Shown here: one piece after another, positions 42,479 to 51,097 of the stretch
How the letters are laid out: each line of letters begins with the position of its first letter
How positions within the stretch are numbered: the stretch's first letter is position 1
DNA from: Planctomycetota bacterium
GTDB lineage: Bacteria > Planctomycetota > Phycisphaerae > Phycisphaerales > UBA1924
Assembly: GCA_963204725.1 (NCBI GenBank)
Contig: CAUJHH010000072.1
Location: 1 to 64,000 of the forward strand
Direction of reading: 5' to 3'
DNA: 64,000 bases
Notes under the pieces: model-generated
The model's input: the letters and a program-made list of their open reading frames with translations, nothing else
Told to the model about the DNA's origin: nothing
The model's database searches: none
Position numbers and translations under genes: made by a program

Positions 42479-43360
42479 ATGACGCGTGCGATCGGAATCA
42501 GATGTTTCGCCGTTGTGTTGGTGGCCGTTCAGGTGCTCGCCAGTGGGTGCGCCACGCTCGAATCCGCGCTCGCAGGCCTCGAGAAGCCCACGGCCCGCGT
42601 GGTAGGGGCGAACCTCAAGGGGATGTCGCTCGATGGCATCTCGATCGACTTCGATGTCGAGGTGAAGAACCCCTATCGCGTCGCGCTGCCGGTCGGCTCG
42701 CTCGACTACGCGCTCGCCAGCGAAGGCCGCCAGTTCCTGAGCGGCGCATCCGCCTCGCAGGGCTCGATCCCGGCCCGTGGCGTGAAGACCCTTAGAGCAC
42801 CCGTTACGGTCCGCTTCGGCGATCTCCTGAGCGCGTTGCAGACCGTTCGTCCCGGCAAGGTCATCCCCTACACAGCCGACCTCAGGCTCGGCCTCGACGT
42901 TCCCAACGAACTCGGCGGCCCCATCGTCGTGCCGATCAGCAAGGAGGGCTCGCTGCCGATCCCCGCGCCGCCGAGGATCGACGTGCGTGACGTCTCGTGG
43001 GACGAGATGAACTTTACGAGCGCCAAGGGCAAGGTCGTTCTCGGCATCACGAATCTCAACGAGTTCGAGGCCGCGCTCACCAAGCTCGACTACGCCCTCT
43101 CCCTCGGCGGCACGACTATTGCAAAGACGAAGGTCACAAAGCTCCCCAAGCTCGGCGCGGGCGAGACGGGCGAGATCACCCTCCCCATCAGCATCAAACC
43201 GATGGACCTCGGGCTCGCCGTCTTCAACATGCTCCAGGGAAGCGACACCAGCTACGCGCTCAAGGGATCGATGGGCGTCAAGACGCCCTTTGGTGGCTTC
43301 GATGTGCCCGTCGATCAGAGTGGAACGAGCCAGATGTCAAAGAGCCAGATGTCAAAGTAA
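42479..43360 (+). CDS. LEA14-like (WHy domain) lipoprotein
   Basis: A 293-residue lipoprotein with lipobox VLASGC (acyl cysteine at about residue 22) and two tandem WHy/LEA14-type beta domains: 'VGANLKGMSLDGISIDFDVEVKNPYRVALPVGSLDYALASEG' and 'VRDVSWDEMNFTSAKGKVVLGITNLNEFEAALTKLDYALSLGG'. LEA14-type proteins are linked to desiccation and stress, and here it would be exposed in the periplasm. The last ten residues are a duplicated SQMSK. A strong GGAGGG precedes the ATG. It is in the same direction as msrAB, 62 bases after it. Confidence 0.83.
   Translation: MTRAIGIRCFAVVLVAVQVLASGCATLESALAGLEKPTARVVGANLKGMSLDGISIDFDVEVKNPYRVALPVGSLDYALASEGRQFLSGASASQGSIPARGVKTLRAPVTVRFGDLLSALQTVRPGKVIPYTADLRLGLDVPNELGGPIVVPISKEGSLPIPAPPRIDVRDVSWDEMNFTSAKGKVVLGITNLNEFEAALTKLDYALSLGGTTIAKTKVTKLPKLGAGETGEITLPISIKPMDLGLAVFNMLQGSDTSYALKGSMGVKTPFGGFDVPVDQSGTSQMSKSQMSK
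43328..43357 (+). repeat. 15-bp tandem duplication in the LEA14-like gene
   Basis: The unit agccagatgtcaaag occurs twice in direct tandem at the very end of the coding sequence, adding SQMSK a second time to the C-terminus. Being a multiple of three it keeps frame. The exact identity of the copies suggests a recent duplication. Confidence 0.85.
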
Positions 43361-43361
43361 C

Positions 43362-44804
43362 TCACGGCTCGTCGAACCACGCGACGGCCCGATCGATCAC
43401 CGTATCGCGTGTCGCCCGCGGATCGAACGACGCCTCGATGTGCGGCTTCACGCCCACGCCTTCGATCACCCATCCGTTCGGCTCCATGTCCTCCCACGAG
43501 GGCAGCAGAAGCGTCACGCCGTTGCCAAGGTTGTGGGGCTTGGGATTCCCCGAACTCCCTCCGGAAGCCGCGCCCATCAACACCGCCTTTCCGCCGTGGC
43601 GCATCATCAGCAGGAACGACTCGTTCGACGAAAGACACGCCGGACCCTGCAAGACCACGATCCGGCCCCGAAAGAGCGGTGGGGGAGTATCGAGCGTGTT
43701 GCCATCTGCATCGACCAGCATCGCTGCCGCGCGGGGGTTGTCTCTCGCCTCTTCTGCCAACGGCTGCACGGCCCGCTCGTACGGCCGGGACCATCCGTCC
43801 GGTGGCGAGCCGTCGCGAGTCCGATTCCGCGAGTAAACAGACCGCCCCTGTGTGAACCTCGACGCGAACGCGCGAGCCGTCAACTCATCTCCCCCGCCAT
43901 TGATGCGCACGTCGATGATGATGCGCGTGATGCCGGCGCGGACCATCGCTGTCACCTCGTCGTGTGCCGGGCGCAGCGACTCTGTATCCCCTGACCACTC
44001 CCCGATCTCGATGTACCCGATCGCGTTCGGAGTGCCGGGATTGAAGACGCCGGTGACGGTGAACGGATTCAGTCGGCGCACGCCCGGCACCGTCGCCGCC
44101 AGTTTCTGGCCGTCAAAGTTCGGTGTGTACGACCGCTGGAACGTCCCGAACACAGCGTCGTTGACGCGCAGCCAGATATGCGGGTCTGCCGCCGCGCCGA
44201 GCATCAGTCCCGTCGCACGCGCAAACGCCGCGGGCGTCGTTGCGCCCTCGAGCTCCGCACGAGATCCTTCGAATGCGCCGTCCCAGTTCTTCATCACCCG
44301 ATCGCGATACGAGTACGCATCGTCGATCGCGCTCCGCATGGCGTCGATCGCCTCTCGGTTGGTCTCTGGCGTCATCGCCACACGCCGAACCGGCTCGACA
44401 CCCTCGGGCGCGGCCCGGAATGTCAGGGGCGTGATCTCCGCAGGCTCTCCGCCTACCGATCGAAAGTTCCGGGCGCTCGGGCAGTTGATCGACAGCGCAT
44501 AGACCCCACCCGGCGAGAGCTTCACCGGGATCGCCAGCACGCGGGGCGTCTCCCACGTCGGTTGGCCTGCGAGCGCCGGGAACGTCGGTCCGCCGCCACA
44601 GATCGATCGCCCGCCCTGCTCCATGTCCTGATCGAACGTGACGCGGATGTGCGTGAGTTTCGGATCAACGTCGATGTCGCCGTTGTCCGGCGACATGGCG
44701 ACCACCCGGGGCGGCTCGGCCCGGGCCGTGCCGACAAGGAGCGAAGACGAGCAGAGAGAGGCGACCAGCAGCCCGCGCCCGACGATGCGTGCAAGGGTTC
44801 GCAT
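43362..44804 (-). CDS. Secreted S41-family peptidase-like protein
   Basis: A 480-residue exported protein. It has a signal peptide (GLLVASLCSSSLLVGTARA), an Ig-like Big_5-type domain (about 28-130, 'PPRVVAMSPDNGDIDVDPKLTHIRVTFDQDM'), a helical linker, and an S41 (tail-specific protease/CtpA-like) fold at about 240-465. Strands include 'IGYIEIGEW', 'ITRIIIDVRINGGGD' and 'IVVLQGPACLSSNESFLLMM', where the serine in SSNE is the likely nucleophile. Lys in 'HGGKAVLMGAASGG' is a candidate base. Role unknown; a periplasmic peptidase is the best guess. Confidence 0.78.
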   Translation of the reverse strand: MRTLARIVGRGLLVASLCSSSLLVGTARAEPPRVVAMSPDNGDIDVDPKLTHIRVTFDQDMEQGGRSICGGGPTFPALAGQPTWETPRVLAIPVKLSPGGVYALSINCPSARNFRSVGGEPAEITPLTFRAAPEGVEPVRRVAMTPETNREAIDAMRSAIDDAYSYRDRVMKNWDGAFEGSRAELEGATTPAAFARATGLMLGAAADPHIWLRVNDAVFGTFQRSYTPNFDGQKLAATVPGVRRLNPFTVTGVFNPGTPNAIGYIEIGEWSGDTESLRPAHDEVTAMVRAGITRIIIDVRINGGGDELTARAFASRFTQGRSVYSRNRTRDGSPPDGWSRPYERAVQPLAEEARDNPRAAAMLVDADGNTLDTPPPLFRGRIVVLQGPACLSSNESFLLMMRHGGKAVLMGAASGGSSGNPKPHNLGNGVTLLLPSWEDMEPNGWVIEGVGVKPHIEASFDPRATRDTVIDRAVAWFDEP

Positions 44805-44889
44805 ACCGGATTGTTGGCGCACCGCCCGTTGTCCACCCGGCAGTCCTCGGCGCGGCTGCGCACCGTCGCCGGCGCGCGAATGATCCGAC

Positions 44890-45249
44890 ATGGCATGGAT
44901 CATCCTCGTCGTCGCTGGCCTGCTCGAAGTCGTCTGGGCGATCGGCATGAAGCAGAGCCACGGCTTCACGAGACTCTGGCCGAGCGTGTGGACGATCGTT
45001 GCCATGCTCGCCAGTTTCGGCCTCCTTGCCATGGCGATGAAGACGCTCCCGCTCGGTGTCTCATACACCGTCTGGGTCGGTATCGGCGCAGTCGGTTCCG
45101 TCATCGCAGGCGCCACGATCTTCGGCGAGCGGCTCAACGCCGCGCAGTTCGCCTGCGTCGCGATGATCGGCCTGGGAATCGTCGGTCTCAAGCTCACCGG
45201 CGCAGGCATCGCGAAGGGGGCCGGCGCGCCGGGCCTGATGGGGGAGTAA
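44890..45249 (+). CDS. sugE: SMR-family exporter (SugE/Gdx type)
   Basis: A 119-residue inner-membrane protein with four transmembrane helices. It carries Glu in 'LVVAGLLEVVWAIGMKQS' (the essential coupling glutamate of SMR proteins, about residue 13) and 'GFTRLWPSVWTIVAMLASFGLLAMAMK'. The SugE/Gdx branch exports guanidinium in exchange for protons; the family signature WAIGMKQSHGFTRLWPS supports this branch. No guanidine riboswitch is visible upstream. The start ATG at 44890 is 85 bases after the S41 gene's start, which runs the other way. Confidence 0.83.
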   Translation: MAWIILVVAGLLEVVWAIGMKQSHGFTRLWPSVWTIVAMLASFGLLAMAMKTLPLGVSYTVWVGIGAVGSVIAGATIFGERLNAAQFACVAMIGLGIVGLKLTGAGIAKGAGAPGLMGE

Positions 45250-45276
45250 CGCGTTGGGCAACTGGAAAAGGAGAAA

Positions 45277-45296
45277 CGCCGGGCGGGTGCCCGGCG
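45277..45296 (-). terminator. Intrinsic terminator of the second PEP-CTERM gene
   Basis: CGCCGGGC pairs with GCCCGGCG around a GGGT loop (on the minus strand ACCC), 8 bp, 52 bases past the stop of the gene at 45349. It is followed on the minus strand by TTTCTCCTTTTCC, a T-rich tail that suits an intrinsic terminator. Confidence 0.7.
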
Positions 45297-45348
45297 CTCT
45301 AGGTGTGTGGACAGCGAGGACCCGTCGCGGGTCTCCCCGATTCGAAGC

Positions 45349-46257
45349 TCAGCGCCTGCGGCGCGTCGCGATCAGACCGCCAGCGGCCAGCAGCGCGAGC
45401 GAGCCCGGCGCGGGAACATCACCCACGTACCCGGTGTAGGCCGGGAGGTGGATCTCGCCGTTCTGCGTGAAGTCCTCAACCGCCACGGAGCCGGCAATGA
45501 AGTTCCCGTTTGTCAGATGCGCATCGGGCGCGAGCACTGCTCCGAAGAGGGCGCGGTCGATGTTCAGCGTCTGCGCCTCGTAGAAGTTCCACAGAATGGT
45601 GGATGCGTTCGACGGGTTGAACCCGCCGAGAAAGTTGCCCTGGTTGTGCGTGATGCTCGTGCCCGAGACATTGATGATGACGCTCGTCGCGCCATTCATC
45701 GCGATGTCGAACTGCTGCACAAATCCGTTGCCGAAAAGCTGGTTGCCATCGACATTGAACACCGCGACGCCGTCCACGCCGGGCGTTGCCGAGAAGCTCA
45801 CCGGCGCGGGCGAGCTCGTCGGGATCGAAACCGTGTTTGTCGCGTCAAGCCCGGAGAGTGCGCCGGAGATACCAAGCACCTCCGCGCGCGCCGAGGCGAC
45901 AAGTGCCGCAGCGCCGGCGTCGTTGATCTGCACGCCTCCGCCGTTGAAGTCGAGCGTGCCGGTCCGCGAGCCCCCGAGACGGAGGTTGCCCGCCTCCATG
46001 TGCACATTGCCGCCGTTCAGGTTCCTGCCGACGATCAACACATCCGTGCCGAGGTGGCTCGGGCGATCGAGCATCGTGCCGTACTGCGAAGCGCCGGTGG
46101 TGAGGTCACGCCCCACCATCGTGCGCCCCTCAACCTCTTGCGTAGAGGTCAGGTCATTGAAGACAATGAGGTTCCATGTGGAAAGCACAGAATCGGCCTG
46201 TGCCGAAACGACAACCCCGCCCGCGCAGAGCGCGGCCAGAACATACTTGGTACGCAT
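45349..46257 (-). CDS. Choice-of-anchor A PEP-CTERM surface protein
   Basis: A 302-residue exported protein with a signal peptide (YVLAALCAGGVVVSAQA, cut near residue 20). The choice-of-anchor A domain follows: 'WNLIVFNDLTSTQEVEGRTMVGRDLTTG', then 'VQQFDIAMNGATSVIINVSGTSI' and 'ILWNFYEAQTLNIDRALFGAVLAPDA'. The C-terminal sorting signal is VPAPGSLALLAAGGLIATRRRR. These proteins are covalently attached or processed by exosortase-type systems and form extracellular or surface structures. The start ATG at 46257 is used, and the terminator hairpin above follows the stop. Confidence 0.82.
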   Translation of the reverse strand: MRTKYVLAALCAGGVVVSAQADSVLSTWNLIVFNDLTSTQEVEGRTMVGRDLTTGASQYGTMLDRPSHLGTDVLIVGRNLNGGNVHMEAGNLRLGGSRTGTLDFNGGGVQINDAGAAALVASARAEVLGISGALSGLDATNTVSIPTSSPAPVSFSATPGVDGVAVFNVDGNQLFGNGFVQQFDIAMNGATSVIINVSGTSITHNQGNFLGGFNPSNASTILWNFYEAQTLNIDRALFGAVLAPDAHLTNGNFIAGSVAVEDFTQNGEIHLPAYTGYVGDVPAPGSLALLAAGGLIATRRRR

Positions 46258-46377
46258 CGACAAACTCCTATGGTGAACGTCCGAGTCTCTCACTCGCTGG
46301 CGCATACCGCCGCGCCCGCGTCTCTCTGTCGGAATCATATAAGCAATGGGGATTGTGCGCCAACGTACCCGGCCAAA

Positions 46378-47013
46378 TCAGGGGATCTGACTGGTTATTG
46401 GCTGCAGCAGGGCGAGCCACTCCGCGTTCCCCGTGCCCTTGCCCTTCCTCTTGCCGCTCACCGCACCGCCAAGAACCGGCGACCGCGTGAGCGCGAGCGC
46501 ACGCGCTCCCCACTCCGGCATCTGGTCGGCAACCCGGCGCGCGATCGCCTCCGCCTCGGACTCATCGAGCACCGTCGGCGCGCTCGGGCGCTGTGAGCGA
46601 TCGCCGATCTCGTAGTGGGGCTTGATCAGGGACACGATCCGACCCATCGCACTCAACCACTTCATGGCTGCCGGAATGGCGAACTTCTGGCGCGTCCAGC
46701 CCAGATCCATCACCACAAGGTCCACGCCCCCCGCGCCCGCAACCTCCGCCGGAGGCACCGTGTGCAGCGCGTTCGATCGCTCCATCACGATCACCCGCGG
46801 ATCGTTCCGCAGCGACCACGCGAACTCGCCATAAGCGGTGTCCACGGCGTACACCCGTGATGCGCCGTGTTTCAGAAGACAATCGGTAAACCCACCCGTG
46901 CTCGCGCCAAGGTCGGCGCACACAAGCCCGGTCACATCGAGCAAGAACGTGCGCAGCGCATGCTCGAGCTTCAGTCCGCCGCGGCTGACGTATGGGCAGT
47001 CGGCGTCGGCCAT
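46378..47013 (-). CDS. TlyA-like rRNA methyltransferase lacking the S4 domain
   Basis: A 211-residue FtsJ/RrmJ-fold methyltransferase. 'SRGGLKLEHAL' starts the domain exactly as in TlyA (2'-O-methylation of 16S/23S rRNA) after its S4 domain, and the SAM-binding motif is 'VCADLGASTGGFTDCLLKHGA'. Catalytic-type positions include 'DLVVMDLGWTRQKFAIPA' and 'VSLIKPHYEIG'. TlyA proteins normally have an N-terminal S4 RNA-binding domain of about 60 residues, absent here: the ATG at 47013, with SD GAGG, begins DADCPYVSRGGLK. It follows obg by 13 bases and is probably co-transcribed with it. Confidence 0.82.
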   Translation of the reverse strand: MADADCPYVSRGGLKLEHALRTFLLDVTGLVCADLGASTGGFTDCLLKHGASRVYAVDTAYGEFAWSLRNDPRVIVMERSNALHTVPPAEVAGAGGVDLVVMDLGWTRQKFAIPAAMKWLSAMGRIVSLIKPHYEIGDRSQRPSAPTVLDESEAEAIARRVADQMPEWGARALALTRSPVLGGAVSGKRKGKGTGNAEWLALLQPITSQIP

Positions 47014-47026
47014 CTCACACCTCGGG

Positions 47027-48088
47027 TCAGGCGTGGCTCTCGTCTGCTGCCGGCGCCCAGTGCTCCGGACGCTCCAACCCCTTGGGATGGAGCATGTCCC
47101 ACAGCTTCTGCAGCAGATCGCGTGTGCCGAGCTTCGCCGCGCCCGAGAGCGGGACCACCTCGGTGTCACGCCCCAGCTTGAGTTTGAGCCGGAGTTCCTT
47201 GACCTTCGCCGTGCGCTCGCTCTCATCGGGGAGCAGGTCGAGCTTGTTGAGTGCGATGATCTCGGGCTTTTCGGCGAGCGCCGTGCTGTACTCGGCGAGC
47301 TCCGCGCGGATCGCCTTGTAGTTCTCCGCCGGCGACTTGCCGTTGTCCGGCATCACGTCCAGCAGGTGGACGAGCACGCGTGTCCGCTCGATGTGGCGAA
47401 GGAAGTCGTGGCCGAGCCCCGCACCACTCGCGGCACCCTCGATCAGCCCGGGAATGTCGGCGACGACAACCCGTCGCTCTGGATCGAGCTCCGCGATGCC
47501 GAGCTGGGGCGAGAGCGTTGTGAAGGGATAGTTCGCGATCTTCGGCGTTGCGCGCGTGAGCGCCGCCAGAAGTGTCGACTTGCCCGCGTTGGGCATCCCC
47601 ACCAGGCCGACATCCGCGATGAGCTTGAGCTCCATGCGGAGCGTGCGCTCCACTGCGGGCTCGCCCGGCTTGGCGTGCATCGGCGTCTGATAGGTCGATG
47701 TCTTGAAATGCTCGTTGCCGAATCCGCCGCGCCCGCCCTGGGCCACGATCACGCGTTCACCCGGCTTGAGGTCGCTGACCAGTTCGCCCGTGCTCTCATC
47801 GTAAACGAGCGTGCCGGGGGGGACGCGGATCACGCAGTCCTGACCGTTGGCGCCGTGCTGCTGCTTGTAGCGACCGGACTCCCCCTCTTCGGCTTCCCAG
47901 TGGTACTGACCGCGGAAGGTATAGAGCGTGTTGACGTTGTGGTCGCCCACGAACACAACCGAGCCGCCGTCGCCGCCGTCGCCGCCGTTTGGGCCGCCTT
48001 TGGGCTCGTACTTTGCGCGCCGGAAGGAGATGTGGCCGTCCCCGCCCTTGCCGGATTTGACTCGAATGATGGCACGATCGACGAACAT
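47027..48088 (-). CDS. obg: Ribosome-associated GTPase Obg
   Basis: A 353-residue GTPase that acts in 50S ribosome assembly and stress control. The N-terminal glycine-rich Obg fold runs from 'FVDRAIIRVKSGKGGDGHISFRR' to about residue 155. The G domain has GMPNAGKSTLLAALT (P-loop), DIPGLIEGAASGAGLGHDFLRH (switch II) and NKLD. There is no long OCT domain. The start ATG at 48088 is preceded by in-frame shadow sequence. It precedes the TlyA-like gene; neither rplU nor rpmA is next to it. Confidence 0.93.
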   Translation of the reverse strand: MFVDRAIIRVKSGKGGDGHISFRRAKYEPKGGPNGGDGGDGGSVVFVGDHNVNTLYTFRGQYHWEAEEGESGRYKQQHGANGQDCVIRVPPGTLVYDESTGELVSDLKPGERVIVAQGGRGGFGNEHFKTSTYQTPMHAKPGEPAVERTLRMELKLIADVGLVGMPNAGKSTLLAALTRATPKIANYPFTTLSPQLGIAELDPERRVVVADIPGLIEGAASGAGLGHDFLRHIERTRVLVHLLDVMPDNGKSPAENYKAIRAELAEYSTALAEKPEIIALNKLDLLPDESERTAKVKELRLKLKLGRDTEVVPLSGAAKLGTRDLLQKLWDMLHPKGLERPEHWAPAADESHA

Positions 48089-48157
48089 GGACCTTGACGA
48101 TAGGCCCACCGGCCGCAAAGTCCTGAACCGACCCCGGATTCCGCCGAACGAGGGGAC

Positions 48158-48571
48158 TCAGGCCGCCCGGTGGTACGCGCCAGAGGCGAATCGCCCGAGC
48201 AGGCGATCGCGATCGACGTTCGTGGCGAACTCGTCGATCAGCACACCCATGAAGACCGGTCCTGGGACGCCATCGTCGTCGGCCCACATCACGGTGCCCC
48301 GTGCCAGGACCTCCTCGATCGCCGCACCCCGGCTCTTGCCGGGCGGAAGCTTGATCTCGAGCACGATCGACGTGCCGGGTTCGATTGTCTCGTCCAGTTC
48401 CATGCGGACGCCGCCCTCGCTGATGTCGTAGGCGTGTCCAGACAGCGTCTCTCGCCGACCGGGCAGGCGAACCTGCACCTCGGTGTACGCAGGGGTGACC
48501 GAGAATCGCTCGAACTGGCGGCGGTTCTCTGCGCTGAGCTTGTGGAGGACTGGGTCCGTGTGGTCGGGCAT
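48158..48571 (-). CDS. PilZ-domain protein
   Basis: A 137-residue protein with a PilZ domain. The RxxxR region is 'NRRQFERFSVTPAYTEVQVRLPG' and the second motif, DISEGGVRMELD, matches (D/N)xSxxG of c-di-GMP binders. It ends 'VFMGVLIDEFATNVDRDRLLGRF'. It would act in the cytoplasm as a c-di-GMP effector; the target is unknown. The ATG at 48571 is chosen over a GTG at 48622. Confidence 0.82.
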   Translation of the reverse strand: MPDHTDPVLHKLSAENRRQFERFSVTPAYTEVQVRLPGRRETLSGHAYDISEGGVRMELDETIEPGTSIVLEIKLPPGKSRGAAIEEVLARGTVMWADDDGVPGPVFMGVLIDEFATNVDRDRLLGRFASGAYHRAA

Positions 48572-48666
48572 TGCACCGCTCCCGAATGGGGCTGTCAGGC
48601 CCCGACGAGAGTTATCGACCACGGCCAGATGCGACTTGATGGAGAGCCCGTGAAGTTGACCGAAAC

Positions 48667-49170
48667 TCAGGCCGAATCGGCCGATTCGCCCGGGTCCTCG
48701 GTGCCGGAAGGGGCCTTCTCAATCCCGTTGTGCACCACCAGATTGAGTGAGACCCGTGCGAGCGAAATGCCCAGTCGGTCCTGGAGCTCCGCCCGAAGGT
48801 CCGGCCCCAGTGCGTCGACGAGCCGGGATCCGAGATCATCCGGAACATCCATGACCCGCCCGTCCTCGAGCGCGACGTGGACGTGTTCCCGCATGTCAGC
48901 ATCGAATCGTGTGCCGCCGGAGGGACACGGGATGCGACGGGCCAGCCCCGTGCGGACGAAGGCTTCGAGCGTGTTGTACACGGTCGCGAGACTCAACCCC
49001 GGCTCCTGCTGCCGAACCAGGTCGAAGAGTTCCTCCGCAGTGGGGTGGCTCTTGGTCCTGAACAGCGACTCATACACCAACTCGCGCTGACGCGTGCAAC
49101 GAAGATTGCTGGAGCGCAGAACCTCGCGGGGGTCCTTGCTTTCTGGCGACTCGGTGGCGATCCGGCTCAT
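48667..49170 (-). CDS. Fur/PerR-family transcriptional regulator
   Basis: A 167-residue metal- or peroxide-sensing repressor. The winged helix is 'RCTRQRELVYESLFRTKSHPTAEELFDLVRQQEPGLSLATVYNTLEAFVRTGLARRIP', the standard Fur DNA-binding segment. The metal-site region 'GTRFDADMREHVHVALEDGRVMDVP' keeps the histidines. The CxxC pairs that hold structural zinc in Fur/PerR are absent, so this is a Cys-less variant. The ATG at 49170 is chosen. It lies between the PilZ gene and a GNAT gene, all on the minus strand. Confidence 0.83.
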   Translation of the reverse strand: MSRIATESPESKDPREVLRSSNLRCTRQRELVYESLFRTKSHPTAEELFDLVRQQEPGLSLATVYNTLEAFVRTGLARRIPCPSGGTRFDADMREHVHVALEDGRVMDVPDDLGSRLVDALGPDLRAELQDRLGISLARVSLNLVVHNGIEKAPSGTEDPGESADSA

Positions 49171-49240
49171 CGACTGGATCCTAGGCCGCGGCAGCTGCCA
49201 TCGTCTGGCGGCAAACCACAAGCGCAACACGCACAATGAC

Positions 49241-49729
49241 TTAAGCGACCTCTTCCTCTTCGTCCGGAGCCACGAGCGACATCTTCACATGCGGGATACC
49301 CGCCTCAACGAACTCATCGCCGTCCTTCGACCAACCGAGTTTCTCATAGAAACCCTTGGCGCCTCGCTGCGCGTGGCAGAACAACTCGCGCAGCCCGAGT
49401 TCACCAAATGCGCGGCACTCGACCTCCACCACCAGCCGCCGACCCAGGCCCTCGCCCTGACGCTGAGGGTCCACCGCCATCTGCATGAGCTTGCCGAGCC
49501 CTCGCTCGGGGTGATCCGGGAGCAGCAACGCGCATCCGATCACGCGCTCACCCGACGGATGGTCAAAGACCGCAACGAAATGCTCGAACCGATCCTCATA
49601 GCCCGGGAACAGATCGCGGAAGCGATGGATGTCAAGACCAAGCGGACGCAGCAGCACCTGCTCGCGCAACGCGACCGCCTGCGCATAGAGCGGGGCGACA
49701 CTCGGAGTGATGCGCTTGATTCGGATCAA
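49241..49729 (-). CDS. GNAT acetyltransferase
   Basis: A 162-residue N-acetyltransferase with the acetyl-CoA region 'GKLMQMAVDPQRQGEGLGRRLVVEVECRAF' (Q/RxGxGxx loop) and 'AQRGAKGFYEKLGWSKDGDEFVEAGIPHVKMSL', the ElaA/YjcF-type end. Substrate unknown. No ATG fits the N-terminus; a TTG at 49729 preceded by CCGGAGAG is the best start. It ends 70 bases before the Fur-family start. Confidence 0.78.
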   Translation of the reverse strand: MIRIKRITPSVAPLYAQAVALREQVLLRPLGLDIHRFRDLFPGYEDRFEHFVAVFDHPSGERVIGCALLLPDHPERGLGKLMQMAVDPQRQGEGLGRRLVVEVECRAFGELGLRELFCHAQRGAKGFYEKLGWSKDGDEFVEAGIPHVKMSLVAPDEEEEVA

Positions 49730-49858
49730 TGCAAGGCTCTCCGGTTCGGCAACAACGACAGATGCCCGACCCGCCGGACATCCTCGCCCAAGAATAGCAA
49801 TGATGGGTGGGGCCGAGGTGTGTGTGGAAGCGACGCGATCAAATGCTGCCGGCGACGC

Positions 49859-51097
49859 TCACCGATCCAGAAGCCGATAGAGCGGCTCATTGCCGCGTCG
49901 CTCGCGCCCCGCGACCTCGCTCGAAGAGACACCCGCCATCACCTGCCAGATGTCGGAGACCACCTCCGGTCGATGCAGGTATCCCCAGTGGTCAAACATT
50001 CGCTCCCTGACCGAGGTCTTCGACACACCAAGCACACGCGCCGCAGCCTCGATCGAGTCTCGATCCGGGATCACATCCAGAACGGCTGCCGCACGCTCGC
50101 GCGACGACGCACCCGGATCCACCGCCGGGCGCGGCCGATTGATCCCCGGCCGCAGCGATGTGCAGTCGACCACCACGGCCCGTGCCGGCAGGATATTGGT
50201 ATCCACCGACTGCGGTCCGTGCTGACCGAGACGCTTCACGCCAGGGTTCTTCACGGTCGACGAGTGACGCAGCGCATCGTCGCTGAAGTGGTTGTACACA
50301 TGGATGCGATCCGCGTACGTGGAGAGCTCATGCATCGGTTCGCCGGGATTGAGCGCGGTCCATTCGACATCGGCGTTGAGCAAGATGGCCTCTCCGAACA
50401 CGGGATGGCGCAGCAACTGCTCGCCAACGATCGACCGCATGAACTCACACAGCACCTGGTTGCCCATCGAGTGCGCCACAAGGTGGATCCGCTTCCCGCA
50501 GAGTTCCGGGCGTCCCCGCCGCTTCTCGGGATCGAAGAACTCGGCATAGAACCGCACCAGTTTCGAGAAGAGGCGAGCGAGCACCATCCCGGCTGGCGCC
50601 GCGATCTCCTGGTCCTTCCAGTAGCGATGGATCTTTCCCCACGACGGCCACGTGAAGTAGATGATCTGCGACGCGGGGGCGCAGGCGTTCTCGGCGTACA
50701 CCCTGGTCAGTCGGTGCAAGTGCACCAGCGCGTCCGGCCACGAGTAGTTGAACCCGTGGATGAAGAAGAGCACATCGCCGTGCCCCTCCGGCGCGGCGCA
50801 CATCGTGTCGTACAGCGACTTGAACATCTGCTGCGTCCCTGGCAGCGAGTCCGGGTCTGTCGCCCGCGCCAGCGAGTCGTAGCCCGGCTCGAACGTGTCC
50901 CTGACAAAGGACACGGCGCGATCGAGTTCGGCAGCGTCCGGCACCTCGGGCAGTCCCTCGGTCCGGAACGTGGCGACCCGGAACGTCTGGAGCGATTCAA
51001 GCCGCTCGCGTTGCGAATCGGTCACGACGACTCGCTCACGCCGGGACTTGGAATCGTGCTCGACTCTCCGATTGGTAATAATCCAGTGGGTGGGCAT
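49859..51097 (-). CDS. DUF900-like alpha/beta-hydrolase
   Basis: A 412-residue cytoplasmic hydrolase. The oxyanion region is 'GDVLFFIHGFNYSWPDALVHLHRL' (HGFN is typical of DUF900) and the nucleophile elbow is LVAHSMGNQV (Ser at about residue 209). The likely acid is in 'ILLNADVEWTALNPG', and a histidine is in 'YNHFSDDALRHSS'. The last 120 residues are an extension with a helical end. The start ATG at 51097 begins MPTHWIITNRRVE. Function unknown; lipase/esterase-like. Confidence 0.78.
   Translation of the reverse strand: MPTHWIITNRRVEHDSKSRRERVVVTDSQRERLESLQTFRVATFRTEGLPEVPDAAELDRAVSFVRDTFEPGYDSLARATDPDSLPGTQQMFKSLYDTMCAAPEGHGDVLFFIHGFNYSWPDALVHLHRLTRVYAENACAPASQIIYFTWPSWGKIHRYWKDQEIAAPAGMVLARLFSKLVRFYAEFFDPEKRRGRPELCGKRIHLVAHSMGNQVLCEFMRSIVGEQLLRHPVFGEAILLNADVEWTALNPGEPMHELSTYADRIHVYNHFSDDALRHSSTVKNPGVKRLGQHGPQSVDTNILPARAVVVDCTSLRPGINRPRPAVDPGASSRERAAAVLDVIPDRDSIEAAARVLGVSKTSVRERMFDHWGYLHRPEVVSDIWQVMAGVSSSEVAGRERRGNEPLYRLLDR

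Noticed and set aside
44805-44889. Possible guanidine riboswitch before the SugE-type exporter
   Set aside because: Only 85 bases lie before the start, overlapping the opposite gene's upstream region, and no guanidine riboswitch consensus was recognised.
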